Assembly: GCA_964537035.1 (NCBI GenBank)
Contig: CAZIAK010000010.1
Coordinates: 1-64,000, forward strand
Origin: CAZIAK01 sp964537035
GTDB lineage: Bacteria > Planctomycetota > B15-G4
Length of the DNA stretch: 64,000 nt
Direction of reading: 5' to 3'
Below the pieces are notes generated by a model. That model saw only the letters and a program-made list of their open reading frames with translations. It ran no database searches and was not told where the DNA came from. A program made the position numbers and the translations under genes. Within the stretch, counting starts at the first letter, position 1. Each line of letters opens with the position of its first letter. Of the stretch, positions 62,164-64,000 are shown piece after piece.

Positions 62164-63395
62164 CAGTCGACTCGCAACCACAGCGCCTTGAGGTACTCAG
62201 ACTCAGGACACTCGACATGCACGGGGTGGCAGATGGCCGCGCCGGTGCTGCGCAAAAGGCGCACGTTGCGCCCCGCCTTGCGAGCGGCCACTCGCACCAG
62301 CTCCAGCAGGTCATCCCGAGGCAGCAGTCCAGAGCACGAACAGCTGAGCAACAAACCACCGGGCCGCATGAGCTGGATGGCCAGACGGTTGAGGTCGTGG
62401 TACTTGCCCCGCCCCAGTCGGTCGTCGCTACGCGAGGCGATGAACTTGGGCGGGTCGAGCACCATGGCGTCGAAGCGCCGATCGCCCTCGCCCAGTTGGC
62501 GCAGCCAATCAAAGGCGTCAGACTTCACCAGGGACACGCGCACCTGGTTGAGGTTCGCGTTGGCTCTGGCGGTGGCCAGGGCTGACTCGTCGATGTCGAC
62601 TGCGGTGACAGACTTGGGTTCGCCCAGCACCAACGCCGTGGTAGAGAAGCCCCCGGTGTAGCAGCACACGTCTGCGACATCGGCTCCGCCCACCAGGCTG
62701 GCGAAGTCGTGGCGGTTGTCCCGTTGGTCGCAGAAGAAGCCCGTCTTGTGACCGGCGGCCAGGTCGACGTGAAAGCGCACGCTGTACTCGTTGATCTTGA
62801 GCTTCTTGGGGCAACCGTCGCTGCGCCACGAGGTCGCGCGCACGCCTTCGAGGCGGGCCACGCGCTCGGGCATCTCGACCGTGTGATACGCCGTGCCCAG
62901 TCGCCCGTGCAGGGCCTCGAGCAGCGGGTCGATCAAGCCCAACCACCCCGCGCTGTGCAGCTGGATCGAGAGCACGTCCCCGTAGCGATCCACGATCAGG
63001 CCAGAGAGCCCGTCAGCCTCGGCGTGGATCACCCGCCAGGCGTCCGTCTGGTCGATCCCCGGCCACGACTCGCGCAGGGCCACCGCCCGGTCGATGGTGT
63101 CGATCAGGGCCAGCTCATCGAAGCGCACATCGCCGCTGGTCAGCCGCCGCAGGGCGATGTCGGAGCGGGGGTTCCAGATGGCGTCGCCCACCACACCCCC
63201 ATCGGGAGCGTGCATGGTCACCAGGCCAGGACCACTCAGCCCGTCTGGCTTCTGGGACACAAGCCCTTTGCGCACAAAGGGATGGGGCGATGGCCAGGTG
63301 GTCAGTCCGACAACGGGAGGCCGGGCAGGGAAGACGTCTTCGGCAGGATCTGGCATGGGCTCGACACCTTGCCACGAGGGTGGCGTCTGCGCCAT
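62163..63395 (-). CDS. RlmI-like class I rRNA methyltransferase
   Basis: A 410-aa SAM-dependent methyltransferase of the RlmI/COG1092 family, which makes 5-methylcytosine in 23S rRNA. Motifs: SAM-binding DVCCYTGGFSTTAL and SVTAVDIDESAL (about 250-285) and AMVLDPPKF with the LLSCSCSG catalytic loop (about 320-375). The N-terminal PUA-like domain is extended to about 90 residues. The ATG at 63395 has a good AAGGAG Shine-Dalgarno, which decides the start against a longer frame. It opens the four-gene overlapping operon. Inverted-repeat element B lies immediately upstream. Confidence 0.92.
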   Translation of the reverse strand: MAQTPPSWQGVEPMPDPAEDVFPARPPVVGLTTWPSPHPFVRKGLVSQKPDGLSGPGLVTMHAPDGGVVGDAIWNPRSDIALRRLTSGDVRFDELALIDTIDRAVALRESWPGIDQTDAWRVIHAEADGLSGLIVDRYGDVLSIQLHSAGWLGLIDPLLEALHGRLGTAYHTVEMPERVARLEGVRATSWRSDGCPKKLKINEYSVRFHVDLAAGHKTGFFCDQRDNRHDFASLVGGADVADVCCYTGGFSTTALVLGEPKSVTAVDIDESALATARANANLNQVRVSLVKSDAFDWLRQLGEGDRRFDAMVLDPPKFIASRSDDRLGRGKYHDLNRLAIQLMRPGGLLLSCSCSGLLPRDDLLELVRVAARKAGRNVRLLRSTGAAICHPVHVECPESEYLKALWLRVD

Positions 63396-63419
63396 AGGTC
63401 TCCTTCTCTGGGGTGGTCC

Positions 63420-63522
63420 GGGCGTCCCTGTTTCTTGCCAAGGGGGGCCGTGGCGCTCAGACAACTCGCCTCCAGCTCGTGAACTCGCTCCAGACCCCCC
63501 TTGGCAAGAAACAGGGACGCCC
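63420..63522. repeat. Long inverted repeat element B (28-bp perfect arms)
   Basis: Left arm 63420-63447 (begins GGGCGTCCCTGTTTCTTGCC) and right arm 63495-63522 are exact complements over 28 bp, with a 47-nt spacer (63448-63494) containing CGCTCAGACA, CTCGCC and GAACTCGC in the same order as element A (50530-50645). The arms have no similarity to those of A. It lies 25 nt upstream of the RlmI-like start codon, so in that mRNA it would be a leader hairpin if the promoter is further upstream. Confidence 0.78.
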
Positions 63523-63683
63523 TCGCCGGTGGAGGGGCAGGAGACTCTGGCCTTCCTTATGTTCATTTCTTGCGGGCCAACGCGCTGCGTTGTGCCTTGC
63601 GATGGCGGTCGAAGCATGGTCACGGAGCGGTCAGTGTTGACGGGGCCTGATGTGTGCGGCGCGATGGCTCATCGGAAGGAACA

Positions 63684-63738
63684 CGCTGTCCGGCAAGCGA
63701 GGAAGCTCAGCGAACCACGACGAAATCAGCACGCCAGA
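63684..63738. repeat. 55-bp duplicate flanking the gap (left copy)
   Basis: The last 55 bases before the N-run are identical to the first 55 after it (63839-63893). The sequence begins CGCTGTCCGGCAAGCGAGG and ends CAGCACGCCAGA. A contig-end overlap of exactly this size is what a de Bruijn assembler with k=55 leaves. Confidence 0.95.
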
Positions 63739-63838
63739 NNNNNNNNNNNNNNNNNNNNNNNNNNNNNNNNNNNNNNNNNNNNNNNNNNNNNNNNNNNNNN
63801 NNNNNNNNNNNNNNNNNNNNNNNNNNNNNNNNNNNNNN
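63739..63838. other. Assembly gap (100 N)
   Basis: A run of exactly 100 undetermined bases, the conventional placeholder for a scaffold join of unknown length. Its two flanks repeat each other, see the 55-bp duplicates. Confidence 0.98.
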
Positions 63839-63893
63839 CGCTGTCCGGCAAGCGAGGAAGCTCAGCGAACCACGACGAAATCAGCACGCCAGA
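63839..63893. repeat. 55-bp duplicate flanking the gap (right copy)
   Basis: Identical to 63684-63738. The sequence after it (63894 onward) is the natural continuation of the left contig if the overlap is merged. Confidence 0.95.
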
Positions 63894-64000
63894 GACGCCC
63901 CCGGTCAGGCCATGGTTGCCAGATCTCCCACTGATGAGGGTAGGCCTACCCGGCGCACCCCAAGCTGCAGACCCGGAGCACAACCACCTAAAGCCGTTTC

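Larger units (their letters stand above)
63396..64000. other. 605-nt region with no recognised gene
   Basis: This holds element B, the presumed promoter of the RlmI-like operon, a 100-N gap and repeated flanks. If the gap is closed by overlapping the duplicated 55 bp, a plus-strand frame from ATG 63650 (starting MCAARWLIGRNTLSGK) stays open to the window end. I do not recognise it, and it may be part of a dispersed repeat. GGGTAGGCCTACCC at 63938-63951 is a 14-bp palindrome. Confidence 0.4.

Noticed and set aside
63420..63522. Element B as an intrinsic terminator
   Set aside because: The 28-bp perfect stem with a 47-nt loop and no T-run is far longer than terminators, and the shared spacer with element A points to something else.

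Overview
The window is 64 kb of dense, high-GC bacterial DNA. It reads as a Gram-negative from the Planctomycetota or a neighbouring deep phylum. That is an inference from gene content: a futalosine-type menaquinone gene (mqnA), lpxB, many Ala/Gly/Asp-rich secreted proteins, single-pass proteins made of carboxypeptidase-regulatory-like repeats, and a microcompartment locus. A secreted protein at 52448 also ends in a C-terminal domain style I associate with large-genome planctomycetes. No 16S or other taxonomic marker is present, so the assignment is soft. The DNA comes from a scaffolded draft assembly: there is a run of exactly 100 N at 63739-63838.

Layout. (1) 1-14 kb: a degenerate metallopeptidase-like exported protein, mqnA, and both subunits of DNA topoisomerase VI (rare in bacteria) separated by an SGNH/MBOAT surface-acylation pair. 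These are followed by a zinc-peptidase-like lipoprotein, a DinB-family protein, a sulfatase-fold lipoprotein with an unknown partner, an orphan fused ABC permease and a HEAT-like exported protein. (2) 14-22.6 kb: ClpP, a phosphodiesterase-fold lipoprotein, an SLC13/TrkA-C transporter coupled to an ACT protein, lpxB, a PLP threonine dehydratase-like enzyme and an M28 peptidase. (3) 22.7-26.7 kb: a compact microcompartment operon read leftward: CoA-acylating-type aldehyde dehydrogenase with a long C-terminal tail, one hexameric shell protein, two tandem-domain trimeric shell proteins, and a small Cys-rich protein I do not recognise. (4) 26.9-31.6 kb: secreted and carboxypeptidase-regulatory-like proteins, glutamate dehydrogenase and a 182-bp MITE-like inverted-repeat element. 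(5) 31.6-43.6 kb: a large MscK-like channel, then a fully coupled elongasome operon mreB-mreC-mreD-mrdA-rodA ending in a miniature CorA-like protein; upstream lie a 64-aa membrane protein and a membrane coiled-coil protein.

(6) 43.8-50.5 kb: moeA, a membrane-fusion lipoprotein, an enlarged RND pump and tRNA-Ala(CGC). (7) 50.5-57.8 kb: a long perfect inverted repeat, a YkgJ Cys-cluster protein, two secreted proteins, a formiminotransferase-cyclodeaminase-like protein, a ClpB-type chaperone behind a near-perfect sigma-54 promoter, and an RluA-family pseudouridine synthase. (8) 57.9-64 kb: another carboxypeptidase-regulatory-like protein, then a leftward overlapping operon (RlmI-like methyltransferase, isoaspartyl peptidase, SpoU methyltransferase, Nudix). 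A second long inverted repeat follows, and then the scaffold gap, whose flanks repeat the same 55 bp.

The strongest leads are four. The microcompartment operon contains an unrecognised Cys-rich protein and no signature enzyme. Two long inverted repeats at 50.5 and 63.4 kb share loop sequence but have entirely different, perfectly paired stems. The clpB-type gene has a sigma-54 promoter. Topoisomerase VI is present as a complete bacterial pair.
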